Part shown: positions 37,505 to 49,694 of the stretch, in pieces
Layout of the letters: each line of letters begins with the position of its first letter
How positions within the stretch are numbered: position 1 is the first letter of the stretch
NCBI RefSeq assembly: GCF_000392615.1
Contig: NZ_KB933398.1
Span: forward strand, 1-64,000
Origin: Lysinibacillus sphaericus OT4b.31
GTDB lineage: Bacteria > Bacillota > Bacilli > Bacillales_A > Planococcaceae
Length of the DNA: 64,000 bases
Direction: 5' to 3'
The notes under the pieces: model-generated
What the model was told of the DNA's origin: nothing
Databases searched by the model: none
What the model saw: the letters and a program-made list of their open reading frames with translations, nothing else
Position numbers and translations under genes: made by a program

Positions 37505-37532
37505 GGTTGTCTCTAAGGAGGCAACCTTTTTT
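37505..37532 (+). terminator. Terminator after rsmI
   Basis: GGTTGTCTC (37505-37513) pairs with GAGGCAACC (37518-37526, one G-U) and is followed by six T. The gap to abrB also contains a perfect 9-bp hairpin ATGAGAAAT/ATTTCTCAT at 37680-37703. Confidence 0.8.
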
Positions 37533-37730
37533 GTTAAGCTAATTATTTATCTTCCATCGTGAGGCATGAAACTACTATAAATTGTCTAAATTCTAAATTG
37601 ATAATAATTTTAAAAAAGGGTACTCTTAAGGAAGGGAAGTCTGACATGGACAGTATGAGTCAATGTTGAGATATTTCCAATGAGAAATAATTAAATTTCT
37701 CATATAAAAAAGCAATTTATAGCAAATAAT

Positions 37731-37766
37731 AAAAAAACACCTAAATCCCCGTTGTCGATTTAGGTG
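37731..37766 (-). terminator. Terminator after abrB (minus strand)
   Basis: CACCTAAATC (37738-37747) and GATTTAGGTG (37757-37766) form a perfect stem. Seven T follow on the minus strand. Confidence 0.85.
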
Positions 37767-37777
37767 TAGGAAAGTGA

Positions 37778-38056
37778 TTATTTTTTTAAGTTATTTTGAA
37801 TTTCATTCATTAACATTTCTGCGCCTTCTGGACTTAAAATTAATTTGCCTCCAACTAGACGGAAGTTATCATCAGAAACTTCACCAGTAACAGCACAAGT
37901 CATATTAGGCATATATTTCTTTAAGATAATTTTGTCATCATCGACATAGATTTCTAAAGCGTCCTTTTCAGCAATACCTAATGTACGGCGAAGTTCGATA
38001 GGAATTACTACACGACCTAATTCATCGACTTTACGAACGATTCCTGTTGATTTCAT
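37778..38056 (-). CDS. abrB: Transition-state regulator AbrB
   Basis: AbrB is a tetrameric DNA-binding protein that represses stationary-phase and sporulation genes during growth, including spoVG and spo0H. The 92 residues have the swapped-hairpin DNA-binding domain (MKSTGIVRKVDELGRVVIPIELRRTL) and a C-terminal multimerisation domain. A cysteine at residue 54 (NMTCAV) matches the conserved one. AGGAGG precedes the ATG. It is divergent from metG as in B. subtilis. Confidence 0.96.
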   Translation of the reverse strand: MKSTGIVRKVDELGRVVIPIELRRTLGIAEKDALEIYVDDDKIILKKYMPNMTCAVTGEVSDDNFRLVGGKLILSPEGAEMLMNEIQNNLKK

Positions 38057-38133
38057 AATTTTTTTCCTCCTGAAAATTAAAAGTTATATTGGTGTTTCGT
38101 CAAATTTCGACATTATTTCCTTGTCTGATAGTT

Positions 38134-38162
38134 ATCATACCAAGTAATGCCATAAACGTCAA
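38134..38162 (-). promoter_or_regulatory. abrB promoter
   Basis: On the minus strand TTGACG (complement of 38157-38162) and TATGAT (complement of 38134-38139) are exactly 17 bp apart. Confidence 0.8.
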
Positions 38163-38339
38163 TTAATTAATACAGCATTAATTTTCTAAGTGTAAAAATT
38201 TCTGAGAAGAAAACAGATATATTGGTTTTTTTAAAAGGTTTTTATTATAGATTTAAATTTATAGTAAAAAAGCTTCCTTTAAAATACATTAAATGGATTT
38301 ATATATTATTCGACAATTTTCGCAATCAATAATCTTTCA

Positions 38340-38368
38340 TTGAAACGAATTTCGTACTTCGTTAGAAT
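38340..38368 (+). promoter_or_regulatory. metG promoter
   Basis: TTGAAA (38340-38345) and TAGAAT (38363-38368) are 17 bp apart, about 35 bp before the metG start. No T-box lies in the leader. Confidence 0.7.
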
Positions 38369-38370
38369 AG

Positions 38371-40380
<2,010 letters not shown>

Positions 40381-40389
40381 AAAATTCAT

Positions 40390-40429
40390 GAAAGGCCTGC
40401 TGAATGGAAAAAAATTCAGCAGGCCTTTC
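40390..40429 (+). terminator. Terminator after metG
   Basis: Perfect 16-bp arms GAAAGGCCTGCTGAAT (40390-40405) and ATTCAGCAGGCCTTTC (40414-40429) form a very stable hairpin with only a short T stretch. The rest of the gap to tatD holds nothing recognised. Confidence 0.75.
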
Positions 40430-40634
40430 CAATCTGTCTTAAAAATATTCAATTTGTTATTTCAAAATAATTCTTTCGTATTATTTAACGGAGATTGGTG
40501 GGTATATAGTAACGAAAAGCCTAATAGCAGTTGTGTGAAATGTCATAAAGACAAATTGTTTGTAACGCATTTGTAATGTTTACGCAAAATATGAAATAAT
40601 ATTTTTTAATAAAATCAATGTTAGGAGAATGACA

Positions 40635-41405
40635 ATGTTTATCGATACACATGTACATTTGAATGCAGATCAGTATGAAGAAGACTTACAAGAAGTAATT
40701 AGTAGAGCACTTGAAGCTAAGGTTGAGACTATGGTTGTTGTTGGTTTCGACCGTAAAACTATCGAGAAAACAATGGAACTAATTGAACAACATGATTTTA
40801 TTTATGGTGTTATCGGTTGGCATCCGGTTGACGCGATCGATTGTACCGAAGAGGATTTGAAGTGGATTGAAAACTTAGCAGCACATCCTAAAGTGGTTGG
40901 TATTGGTGAAACTGGTTTGGACTATTATTGGGATAAATCGCCAAAGGATGTTCAGCAAGCACTATTCCGCAAACAAATTCATTTAGCGCAAAAAGTAAAA
41001 TTACCGATTGTTATTCATAACAGAGACGCTACAAGTGATGTTGTACAAATTTTACGTGAAGAGAATGCTGCTTCTGTAGGAGGCGTTATGCATTGTTATA
41101 GTGGCAGTGTAGAAACTGCACGCGAATGTATTGCTATGAATTTTATGATTAGTCTTGGGGGGCCGGTGACTTTCAAAAATGCCCGGATGCCAAAGGAAGT
41201 CGCAACAGAGATACCTTTAAAGCATCTGATGATTGAAACAGACGCCCCATATTTAGCCCCACATCCATATCGTGGGAAACGTAATGAGCCAGCATTAGTG
41301 CCATTAGTTGCAGAAGAAATTGCCCGTTTAAAAGAGTTACCAATTGAGGATGTAGCGAGGGAAACTACAGCCAATGCGAAAAAATTTTTTGGGATTAACG
41401 ATTAA
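40635..41405 (+). CDS. tatD: TatD-family metal-dependent DNase
   Basis: YabD/TatD is a TIM-barrel metal hydrolase of the amidohydrolase superfamily with 3'-5' exonuclease activity. The 256 residues carry the metal ligands in FIDTHVHLNADQY, GIGETGLDYYW, IHNRDA, MHCYSG and METDAPYL-like IETDAPYL. ATG 40635 is preferred; ATG 40629 overlaps AGGAG. Confidence 0.94.
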   Translation: MFIDTHVHLNADQYEEDLQEVISRALEAKVETMVVVGFDRKTIEKTMELIEQHDFIYGVIGWHPVDAIDCTEEDLKWIENLAAHPKVVGIGETGLDYYWDKSPKDVQQALFRKQIHLAQKVKLPIVIHNRDATSDVVQILREENAASVGGVMHCYSGSVETARECIAMNFMISLGGPVTFKNARMPKEVATEIPLKHLMIETDAPYLAPHPYRGKRNEPALVPLVAEEIARLKELPIEDVARETTANAKKFFGIND

Positions 41406-41540
41406 CTAGCTGAGACGCCTCCAATACTGGATTTGTGGTGGGCTTAAAAAAGCACAGTCATTTTTTTTGAATTACATTTGGGTTGACAGTGCTAAATCTA
41501 GTCCGTATAATCCAACTTTGTATTAAGGAGGCGTTTTTTC

Positions 41541-42752
41541 ATGTCAAATAAATCCATGAAAAACTTGTTCTTAGGATCATTGAGGAGTAAGCAAACAATG
41601 ATAAGAATTACAACACTTATCTTGTTTGTAACTGTAATATCATTCGTACTTTATCAAGGTACCAAAAAAACCGTAACGCTTGACGCTAACGGAGAAGCAA
41701 TTGAAGTAGCAACGCATGCCAAAACTGTAGAAGAATTTTTACAAAATCAAAATATAGATGTAGCAGCGCATGACAAAATATCACCCTCTCTGAACACCAA
41801 AATTGTTAACGGAATAGCAATTACATGGGAACAGGCAAAAGAAGTAACCATTTCAGTTGACGGAAATCAGTCAAAAGTTTGGACAACTGAAAAACTAGTG
41901 AAGAACATTTTGAAGGATGCCAATATCGAAGTATCAGAGCATGACGCATTAGTTCAAGGTTTGGATACAGAAGTAGGAGCAGATAACAAAATCGATATTC
42001 AAAAAGCGTTTCAGGTAGCGCTTGTCGATGGCTTAGAGAACAGACAAGTTTGGTCCACTTCGACTACGGTCGCTAACTTTTTAAAACAACAGGGAGTTCA
42101 GTTAAATGAATTCGATCGTGTCGAGAATAACCTGGAGGACGTTATCACTCCAGAGAGTAAAATCGCAATAGTTCGCGTAGAAAAGGTTATCGATGTAGTG
42201 GAAGACTCTTTAGATTTCGCAGTTGAAAAGAAGCAAGACGCTTCTTTGCAAAAGGGAAAAGAGAAGGTAGTAACAGCGGGCGAGAAAGGTTCAATTTCTC
42301 GAACGTATGAAGTCGTGAAGGAAAATGGCAAGGTTGTGGCGAAAAATCTACAATCTGAAAAAGTAATAAAAGAGCCCACTAAGAAAGTGGTTTCAGTGGG
42401 AACTAAGAAGCTTGTAGCGAGTGCAACGACTGTATCACGTGGTTCAACGGAGCCCGCTAGTGGGAAAGAATTTTATGTAACTGCAACAGCTTATACGCCT
42501 TATTGTAAAGGTTGTTCGGGGACATCTGCTACAGGCATCAATTTACGTTCGGACTCTGGCCTGAAAGTAATTGCAGTAGATCCATCTGTTATTAAGCTTG
42601 GCTCAAAAGTATGGGTTGAAGGTTATGGAACAGCGATTGCTGGGGATACTGGCGGCTCAATTAAGGGTAATAAGATCGATATACTGGTACAATCAGATGC
42701 CCAGGCTCGTAAATGGGGGCGTAAGAAAGTGCGCATTAAAGTATTAAATTAA
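41541..42752 (+). CDS. yabE: YabE: DUF348/G5/3D-domain cell-wall protein
   Basis: A 403-residue exported protein likely to remodel peptidoglycan. It has a signal anchor (about 20-40), three DUF348 (ubiquitin-like) repeats (about 45-200), a G5 domain (about 205-285) and a C-terminal 3D domain with the catalytic aspartates in IAGDTGGSIKGNKIDI. It belongs to the Rpf/Sps family used in resuscitation and germination. In B. subtilis yabE is controlled by an antisense RNA; I see no obvious equivalent. AAGGAGGCG precedes the ATG. Confidence 0.92.
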   Translation: MSNKSMKNLFLGSLRSKQTMIRITTLILFVTVISFVLYQGTKKTVTLDANGEAIEVATHAKTVEEFLQNQNIDVAAHDKISPSLNTKIVNGIAITWEQAKEVTISVDGNQSKVWTTEKLVKNILKDANIEVSEHDALVQGLDTEVGADNKIDIQKAFQVALVDGLENRQVWSTSTTVANFLKQQGVQLNEFDRVENNLEDVITPESKIAIVRVEKVIDVVEDSLDFAVEKKQDASLQKGKEKVVTAGEKGSISRTYEVVKENGKVVAKNLQSEKVIKEPTKKVVSVGTKKLVASATTVSRGSTEPASGKEFYVTATAYTPYCKGCSGTSATGINLRSDSGLKVIAVDPSVIKLGSKVWVEGYGTAIAGDTGGSIKGNKIDILVQSDAQARKWGRKKVRIKVLN

Positions 42753-42794
42753 AAAAATTGTAAAATATATCAAACGTTATTCACTAAGCATTGG

Positions 42795-42828
42795 CTTTCC
42801 TGTATTGACTGGCAGGAAAGCTTTTTTA
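42795..42828 (+). terminator. Terminator after yabE
   Basis: GCTTTCCTG (42795-42803) and CAGGAAAGC (42814-42822) are followed by six T. Confidence 0.85.
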
Positions 42829-42919
42829 CGTAAAAAAACAAAGAGCCGAGTATTTCTGTACAATCCTACAGGGCAGTTGTAAAATGGTCTGAAGATAAGG
42901 TAGAAAAGAGGAGCTTTTT

Positions 42920-44360
<1,441 letters not shown>

Positions 44361-44421
44361 TAAATTTTGTTAACATTTTCATGAAGTATGAAAAAAAATA
44401 TAGTTTTTTATAAAAAATAAG

Positions 44422-44450
44422 TTGACAACATTTATTGTTGGCTGATAAAA
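44422..44450 (+). promoter_or_regulatory. Upstream veg promoter candidate
   Basis: TTGACA (44422-44427) is followed after 16-17 bp by GATAAA/ATAAAA. It lies 40 bp upstream of the main veg promoter. Confidence 0.5.
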
Positions 44451-44462
44451 TATTATATTTTG

Positions 44463-44491
44463 TTGACATTTTTGGGCGTATCGCTTATAAT
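44463..44491 (+). promoter_or_regulatory. Consensus veg promoter
   Basis: TTGACA (44463-44468), 17 bp, TATAAT (44486-44491): both hexamers and the spacing are perfect, as for the famously strong veg promoter of B. subtilis. Confidence 0.92.
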
Positions 44492-44516
44492 ATTTATTAG
44501 TGAGGTGTAAGCGAAA

Positions 44517-44777
44517 ATGCCAAAAACTTTAGCGGACATTAAAAAGTCGTTGGATTGTCATTTGGGTAAACGTTTGCAGTTGAAAGCAAACGGTGGTCGC
44601 AAGAAAACGGTCGAGTGTGCGGGGATATTGCGTGAAACATATCGTGCAATCTTTGTAGTCGAACTTGATCAAGAAGACAATACGTGCAAGCGCGTATCGT
44701 ATAGCTACACAGATATTTTAACTGAAGCAGTAGAGATTACATTTTTAGACGAAGCTCAGGCTGCTGTCGCAAAATAG
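44517..44777 (+). CDS. veg: Veg protein (biofilm-related)
   Basis: An 86-residue basic protein with an SH3-like/KOW-like fold (DUF1021). In B. subtilis it stimulates biofilm matrix expression by lowering SinR activity. It opens [36 protein letters not shown] lies 9 bp before the ATG. It is transcribed alone from a very strong promoter and ended by a hairpin. Confidence 0.95.
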   Translation: MPKTLADIKKSLDCHLGKRLQLKANGGRKKTVECAGILRETYRAIFVVELDQEDNTCKRVSYSYTDILTEAVEITFLDEAQAAVAK

Positions 44778-44806
44778 TTTCTAGTACTTATTTCTATATT
44801 TTGAAG

Positions 44807-44840
44807 CACTCATGCATGTTAAAACTGCATGAGTGTTTTT
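44807..44840 (+). terminator. Terminator after veg
   Basis: CACTCATGCA (44807-44816) and TGCATGAGTG (44826-44835) are followed by five T. Confidence 0.85.
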
Positions 44841-44859
44841 CGTTTTATGGGACATACTA
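44831..44859 (+). promoter_or_regulatory. Possible sigma-G promoter of the SASP gene
   Basis: CATACTA (44853-44859) fits the sigma-G -10 CATnnTA. The -35 would be GAGTG (44831-44835) at 17 bp, within the veg terminator, and is weak. Confidence 0.4.
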
Positions 44860-44889
44860 AATTCGTCAGTTGTAAAAGGAGGAGTTTAT

Positions 44890-45072
44890 ATGCCTAGAAA
44901 AGGTATCATGTCACCTCGATTAAAAGAAGAGATTGCCAAAGAACTTGGATTTTATGATGTTGTGGAAAGAGAAGGCTGGGGCGGCATAAAAGCTCGAGAT
45001 GCGGGTAATATGGTTAAACGTGCCATTGAAATGGCAGAACGAGCAAGTAGTGAGCAAGAGCGTAATAAGTAG
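44890..45072 (+). CDS. sspF: Minor alpha/beta-type small acid-soluble spore protein
   Basis: A 60-residue spore DNA-coating protein. It opens [21 protein letters not shown] and has the conserved SASP C-terminal block [18 protein letters not shown]-type cleavage by germination protease is not clear. GGAGGAG precedes the ATG; the longer ORF from 44833 runs through the veg terminator and is not real. It lies right after veg as sspF does in B. subtilis. Confidence 0.92.
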   Translation: MPRKGIMSPRLKEEIAKELGFYDVVEREGWGGIKARDAGNMVKRAIEMAERASSEQERNK

Positions 45073-45169
45073 TTTATTTATAATAGAATAGACTATTTAT
45101 CAATTTTACTTCATTCAACGGCAAAGGATTTAAAACCTCTGCCAACACAACAAAACAACTGACGAAAGA

Positions 45170-45207
45170 GAACCGTTAAGCCGTAGAAGGTAAACGGTTC
45201 TTTTTTT
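45170..45207 (+). terminator. Terminator after the SASP gene
   Basis: GAACCGTT (45170-45177) and AACGGTTC (45193-45200) are followed by seven T. A further small hairpin GGCAAAGG/CCTCTGCC lies at about 45123-45143. Confidence 0.85.
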
Positions 45208-45278
45208 CAGTTTTCGTTTTCTCATTATGGTAAAATAAAATGAATAATCTTGCGCGAAAAGTGAACGCGGATGTCACG

Positions 45279-45310
45279 GATTTTGAATTGTGCATGCACA
45301 ATTCAAAATC
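45279..45310. repeat. Perfect 32-bp palindrome
   Basis: GATTTTGAATTGTGCA (45279-45294) is followed immediately by its exact reverse complement (45295-45310), with no spacer. It sits inside a repeat-like stretch that ends in the CGCCAAGGCG element, upstream of ispE. Confidence 0.85.
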
Positions 45311-45315
45311 TGGAC

Positions 45316-45342
45316 GTAATCACGCCAAGGCGAAATTGATAC
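45316..45342. repeat. Dispersed hairpin repeat, copy 3
   Basis: GTAATCACGCCAAGGCG then AAATTGATAC, with core CGCCAAGGCG at 45323-45332, matches copies 1 and 2 near 33.3 kb. Confidence 0.65.
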
Positions 45343-45370
45343 GTGCTGTTGTTATGAGGGAGGAAGTAAG

Positions 45371-46237
45371 ATGCTTTATGTAAAGGCGCCTGCGAAAATT
45401 AATTTAACATTAGATGTGCTATATAAAAGACCGGATAATTATCACGAAGTAGAGATGGTTATGACGACTGTCGATTTGGCAGATCGCATTAGCTTAGAGT
45501 CTCGAGAAGATGGTGTAATTGAAATTATCTCAACTGATAATTTTGTGCCAAATGACCACCGTAATTTTGCTTATCAGGCAGCGCGTCTTATTAAAGATAC
45601 ATACGGCATTGGGCAAGGTGTATCCATTACAATTGAAAAAGAAATACCTATTGCAGCAGGGCTTGCAGGCGGTAGTAGCGATGCAGCGGCTACATTAAAG
45701 GGCTTAAATGAGCTATGGAATTTGGATTTATCAATAGATGAGTTGGCCGAACTAGGCGCTAAAATCGGTTCAGATGTTTCATTTTGTGTATACGGGGGCA
45801 CAGCACTAGCAACCGGACGTGGGGAAAAAATTCAAGAATTGCCTGCACCCCCAAACTGTTGGGTAGTGCTAGCCAAGCCGAAAATAGGTGTATCAACAGC
45901 AGAAGTATACGGTGGGTTAAAGGTTGAAGGCTTATCGCACCCAAATACTAAGCAAATGATTCAAGCCATTGAAACAGAAGATTATGAGTTGCTTTGTGCA
46001 TCATTAGGAAATGTTTTGGAAACTGTAACATTTGATTTACATCCAGAGGTTGTGATGTTAAAAGAACAGATGAAGCGTTTTGGGGCGGATGCGACATTAA
46101 TGAGCGGAAGCGGTCCTACGGTGTTTGGTCTAGTGGATAGTGAAGCTCGAGTGAGCCGTATTTATAATGGCTTACGAGGTTTTTGCGAGGAAGTTTATGC
46201 TGTGCGCATTTTAGGAGAGCGAAATACGCTTGCTTAA
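45371..46237 (+). CDS. ispE: 4-diphosphocytidyl-2-C-methyl-D-erythritol kinase
   Basis: IspE is the ATP-dependent fourth step of the MEP isoprenoid pathway. The 288-residue GHMP kinase has [12 protein letters not shown] with the catalytic Lys, the ATP loop [15 protein letters not shown] (about 93-107) and the C-terminal [18 protein letters not shown] precedes the ATG. It heads ispE-purR-ridA. Confidence 0.97.
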   Translation: MLYVKAPAKINLTLDVLYKRPDNYHEVEMVMTTVDLADRISLESREDGVIEIISTDNFVPNDHRNFAYQAARLIKDTYGIGQGVSITIEKEIPIAAGLAGGSSDAAATLKGLNELWNLDLSIDELAELGAKIGSDVSFCVYGGTALATGRGEKIQELPAPPNCWVVLAKPKIGVSTAEVYGGLKVEGLSHPNTKQMIQAIETEDYELLCASLGNVLETVTFDLHPEVVMLKEQMKRFGADATLMSGSGPTVFGLVDSEARVSRIYNGLRGFCEEVYAVRILGERNTLA

Positions 46238-46293
46238 AAACGCATAATTGTGTTAATTTTACCTATAAATATTCGTGTTTAGGAGAGGGTCGC

Positions 46294-47121
46294 ATGAAAT
46301 GGAAACGTAGTGAACGACTAGTTGATATGACGTACTATTTACTAGAACATCCACATCAGCTGATCCCGCTAACTTATTTTTCAGAACTATATCAATCTGC
46401 AAAGTCTTCGATTAGTGAAGATTTAACGATTGTAAAAGAAACTTTCGAAGAAAAAGGAATCGGGTTATTGATGACAGTGCCGGGCGCTGCAGGGGGAGTA
46501 AAGTATATTCCTAAAATGTCCGAAGCAGAAGTTCGATTAGTCACACAGGATTTAAAGGCAGAGCTAGAACATTCAGATCGGTTATTGCCAGGTGGTTATT
46601 TATTTATGACAGATTTACTTGGTAATCCGGATTTAATTAATCGGGTAGGAAAGGTGTTTGCATCTGCATTTGCTGACCAACAAATCGACGTTATTATGAC
46701 CGTAGCAACAAAAGGAATTTCAATTGCCCATGCTATTGCGAGACATTTGAATGTACCTGTTGTTGTTGTGAGAAGAGATAGTAAGGTAACTGAAGGTTCT
46801 ACCGTTAGTATAAACTACGTATCTGGTTCTTCCAGAAGAATTCAGACAATGGTATTATCAAAAAGAAGCATGAAGAGTGGGCAGCGCGTGCTTATCACCG
46901 ATGACTTTATGAAAGTCGGTGGTACGATGAATGGCATGAAAAATCTATTAGAGGAGTTTGACTGTCAGTTAGCAGGCATTGCGGTGCTTGTCGAAGCAGA
47001 GCATGCAGACGAAACGTTAGTAGATGATTATTACTCACTTGTAAAGCTTCATGAAGTTAATGAAAAAGATCGTACAATTGCATTAAGTGAAGGTAATTAC
47101 TTTTCAAAAAGGGAGAAATGA
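46294..47121 (+). CDS. purR: Purine operon repressor PurR
   Basis: PurR represses purine synthesis genes and is antagonised by PRPP (and modulated by (p)ppGpp). The 275 residues have an N-terminal winged helix (about 1-75, KRSERLVDMTYYLLEHP) and a phosphoribosyltransferase domain with the PRPP loop VLITDDFMKVGGTMNGM. ATG 46294 follows AGGAGAGGG. Just upstream, AATATTCGTGTTT (46268-46280) has the TTCG core of a PurBox and matches about 10 of 13 positions, hinting at autoregulation. Confidence 0.95.
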   Translation: MKWKRSERLVDMTYYLLEHPHQLIPLTYFSELYQSAKSSISEDLTIVKETFEEKGIGLLMTVPGAAGGVKYIPKMSEAEVRLVTQDLKAELEHSDRLLPGGYLFMTDLLGNPDLINRVGKVFASAFADQQIDVIMTVATKGISIAHAIARHLNVPVVVVRRDSKVTEGSTVSINYVSGSSRRIQTMVLSKRSMKSGQRVLITDDFMKVGGTMNGMKNLLEEFDCQLAGIAVLVEAEHADETLVDDYYSLVKLHEVNEKDRTIALSEGNYFSKREK

Positions 47122-47124
47122 CAA

Positions 47125-47499
47125 ATGAATGAAGTAGCAACAACGAATGCACCAGCAGCAATCGGACCATACGCGCAAGGAATGATCGTGAATGGCATGT
47201 TTTATAGTTCAGGTCAAATTCCGCTAACTGCATCTGGTGAATTAGTAGACGGTGACATTGTCGCTCAAACGCACCAAGTATTTGCTAACCTTAAGGCAGT
47301 ATTAGAAGCTGCGGGCTCATCACTAAACAATGTAGTGAAAACGACAGTCTTTATGAAAGATATGAATGATTTTGTTGAGATGAACGAAGTATATGCTAGT
47401 CATTTTGGACAACATAAGCCTGCGCGCTCAGCAGTAGAAGTCGCACGTTTACCAAAGGACGTAAAAGTAGAAATTGAAGTTATTGCCATTGTAAAGTAA
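47125..47499 (+). CDS. ridA: RidA (YabJ), reactive enamine/imine deaminase
   Basis: RidA hydrolyses 2-aminoacrylate and related imines made by PLP enzymes. The 124 residues include the family-typical [27 protein letters not shown] and the substrate Arg and Glu in [24 protein letters not shown]. In B. subtilis YabJ has been linked to PurR regulation. It starts 3 bp after the purR stop, with GGGAG 9 bp upstream. Confidence 0.95.
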   Translation: MNEVATTNAPAAIGPYAQGMIVNGMFYSSGQIPLTASGELVDGDIVAQTHQVFANLKAVLEAAGSSLNNVVKTTVFMKDMNDFVEMNEVYASHFGQHKPARSAVEVARLPKDVKVEIEVIAIVK

Positions 47500-47508
47500 A
47501 AATATAGA

Positions 47509-47551
47509 AAACCCTTTGAAAGAATAGCAAGCTCTTTCAAAGGGTTTTTTT
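47509..47551 (+). terminator. Terminator after ridA
   Basis: Perfect 15-bp arms AAACCCTTTGAAAGA (47509-47523) and TCTTTCAAAGGGTTT (47533-47547) with a T tail. An 18-bp imperfect palindrome TTGACAA/TTGTCAA follows at 47569-47586. Confidence 0.9.
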
Positions 47552-47666
47552 ACTAAAGAGAAGAATAGTTGACAAACAATTGTCAAACTTTCCGCAAATT
47601 AGAGAAAATATTATAAAGAATTAGAGATGAAGTATTCAAATTTTTTAGAAAATTTGGTAGACTATA

Positions 47667-47696
47667 AAAAGGAAAATATTCGGTAATGCAGAATAT
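47667..47696 (+). promoter_or_regulatory. Sigma-H promoter of spoVG
   Basis: AAAAGGAAAA (47667-47676) matches the sigma-H -35 (RnAGGAwww). GCAGAATAT (47688-47696) matches the -10 (RnnGAATww) at 11 bp. The very AT-rich upstream DNA (47570-47666) would suit AbrB repression, as known for spoVG in B. subtilis. Confidence 0.85.
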
Positions 47697-47738
47697 GATA
47701 TTTTCATTTAGGCATCTAAGAAGAGAGGTGGTGAGAAA

Positions 47739-48032
47739 ATGGAAGTTACTGATGTAAGATTACGTCGTGTACAAACGGATGGCCGCATGCGTGCGATTGC
47801 TTCCATTACACTCGACAATGAGTTTGTGGTACATGATATTCGTGTAATTGATGGTAATACAGGTCTATTCGTCGCTATGCCTAGTAAACGTACACCAGAT
47901 GGAGAATTTAGAGATATTGCACATCCCATCAATTCTACTACACGAAATAAAATTCAAGATATTATTTTACATGCGTATCACAATTCTAACGAAGCTGAAG
48001 AGGCGGAAGAATTAGAAGGAATTGGTGTGTAG
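47739..48032 (+). CDS. spoVG: SpoVG, RNA/DNA-binding regulator
   Basis: SpoVG affects septation, cortex formation and, in other Firmicutes, virulence and RNA control. The 97 residues open [37 protein letters not shown] and have the conserved [17 protein letters not shown]. The acidic C-terminus ([11 protein letters not shown]) varies among species. GAGAGGTGG precedes the ATG. It has its own sigma-H promoter. Confidence 0.97.
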   Translation: MEVTDVRLRRVQTDGRMRAIASITLDNEFVVHDIRVIDGNTGLFVAMPSKRTPDGEFRDIAHPINSTTRNKIQDIILHAYHNSNEAEEAEELEGIGV

Positions 48033-48099
48033 CAAAAAGAGAATTAATGCCAGCTTAAAGATTTATTTCTAATTTACTATAGTTTTGGTGATAGTTATT

Positions 48100-48130
48100 A
48101 AGAACTCTTCGGAATGAGGGGTTCTTTTTA
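48100..48130 (+). terminator. Terminator after spoVG
   Basis: AAGAAC (48100-48105) and GTTCTT (48120-48125) with inner CTC/GAG pairing and a T-rich tail. Confidence 0.7.
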
Positions 48131-48299
48131 TTTTATGAAAAAATAAAAAAGTGCAAATTTAAGGCATACATAATAACATTCGAGCATAAGGCGTGATTGA
48201 ATTAGGAATTCATCGATTTGTCAAGTCTACATGCCTTGAAATGAGTTGAATTTTGCTATATAGTCATAAGAGAAAATGAGCGTATTGGAGGACTTACAG

Positions 48300-49670
48300 A
48301 TGAGCAACATTTTTGCTGTCATTTTGGCTGCAGGTCAAGGTACACGTATGAAGTCCAAATTATATAAAGTACTACATCCAGTATGTGGGAAGCCCATGGT
48401 ACAACATGTAGTGGATCACATTCAATATTTAGGTGTTAATCGCATCGTGACAGTTGTTGGACATGGTGCAGAAAAAGTGCAGCACCAACTTGGTGAAAAA
48501 AGCGAGTATGTTTTACAAGCTGAACAGTTGGGTACAGCACATGCTGTTCAACAGGCACAGGCTGTTCTAGGTAATGAAGAAGGCACAACTTTAGTTGTAT
48601 GTGGTGATACACCACTTATTCGCCCTGAAACAATGAAGGCTTTGTTCGAACATCACCAAGCTAAAAATGCCAAGGCGACAATTTTAACAGCTGTTGCTGA
48701 AAATCCAACAGGCTATGGTCGCATTTTACGTGGCGACAATGGACAAGTGAAGCAAATTGTTGAGCAAAAGGATGCTACTGCAGCGCAACAACTTGTGAAG
48801 GAAATTAATACTGGCACATATTGCTTCGATAACAAAATGTTATTTGAGACTTTAAAACATGTGAAAAATGATAACGTTCAGGGAGAGTACTATTTACCTG
48901 ATGTGATTGAACTTTTACAAAAACAAGGTGACATCGTCGAAGCATTTGTAACGGAAGATTTTGAAGAAACATTAGGGGTTAATGACCGTGTTGCGTTGTC
49001 ACAAGCAGAGACGTTAATGCGTGCGCGTATTAATGAGCGTCATATGCGAAACGGTGTAACAATCATTAATCCAGAGGCTACGTATATTAGCCCAGATGCA
49101 GTTATTGGCTGTGATACTGTTATTCAACCAGGTTCTATGATTGAAGGCGTTACTGTTATTGGTGAAGATTGTATTATTGGACCAAACACGCAAATCATAG
49201 ATAGCCGTGTTGGCGACCGTACTTCTGTGCATTCATCTGTAGTGCGTGAAAGCGCTATAGCAGAAGACACGGCTATTGGACCGTTTGCAAATATTCGACC
49301 ACTTTCAGATATTGGTAGCCACGTGAAAATAGGTAACTTTGTAGAAGTGAAGAAAAGCAAGTTAGGGAATGACACGAAAGTATCGCATTTAAGCTATATT
49401 GGTGATGCTGAAATAGGAAGTAACGTCAATGTTGGCTGTGGTTCCATTACAGTGAATTATGATGGGAAGAATAAGTTCCAAACAATTATTGAAGATGATG
49501 TATTTGTAGGATGTAATACTAATCTAGTTGCACCAGTAAAGGTTGGTAAAGGTTCATTTATTGCAGCGGGATCTACAATTACAAAAGAAGTTCCTGAAGA
49601 TGCATTGGCAATCGCCCGTGCAAGACAAGAAAACAAACCGAATTATGTAAGCAAATTAAATTCAAAATAA
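48300..49670 (+). CDS. glmU: Bifunctional GlcNAc-1-P uridyltransferase / GlcN-1-P acetyltransferase
   Basis: GlmU makes UDP-GlcNAc for peptidoglycan and teichoic acids. The 456 residues have an N-terminal nucleotidyltransferase ([11 protein letters not shown] near the start) and a C-terminal left-handed beta-helix of hexapeptide repeats (about 250-440). ATG 48300 lies after TGGAGGA; the ORF opens at 48276 without support. prs follows at once. Confidence 0.97.
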   Translation: MSNIFAVILAAGQGTRMKSKLYKVLHPVCGKPMVQHVVDHIQYLGVNRIVTVVGHGAEKVQHQLGEKSEYVLQAEQLGTAHAVQQAQAVLGNEEGTTLVVCGDTPLIRPETMKALFEHHQAKNAKATILTAVAENPTGYGRILRGDNGQVKQIVEQKDATAAQQLVKEINTGTYCFDNKMLFETLKHVKNDNVQGEYYLPDVIELLQKQGDIVEAFVTEDFEETLGVNDRVALSQAETLMRARINERHMRNGVTIINPEATYISPDAVIGCDTVIQPGSMIEGVTVIGEDCIIGPNTQIIDSRVGDRTSVHSSVVRESAIAEDTAIGPFANIRPLSDIGSHVKIGNFVEVKKSKLGNDTKVSHLSYIGDAEIGSNVNVGCGSITVNYDGKNKFQTIIEDDVFVGCNTNLVAPVKVGKGSFIAAGSTITKEVPEDALAIARARQENKPNYVSKLNSK

Positions 49671-49694
49671 TTATCAACTATACAGGAGGCCATC

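Noticed and set aside
41483..41521. TTGACA and TATAAT before yabE as a promoter
   Set aside because: Both hexamers are perfect but 27 bp apart, too far for sigma-A. One of them may be used with a partner I cannot identify.
44833..44889. N-terminal extension of the SASP gene
   Set aside because: The extension lies within the veg terminator, while GGAGGAG and MPRKG fix the start at 44890.
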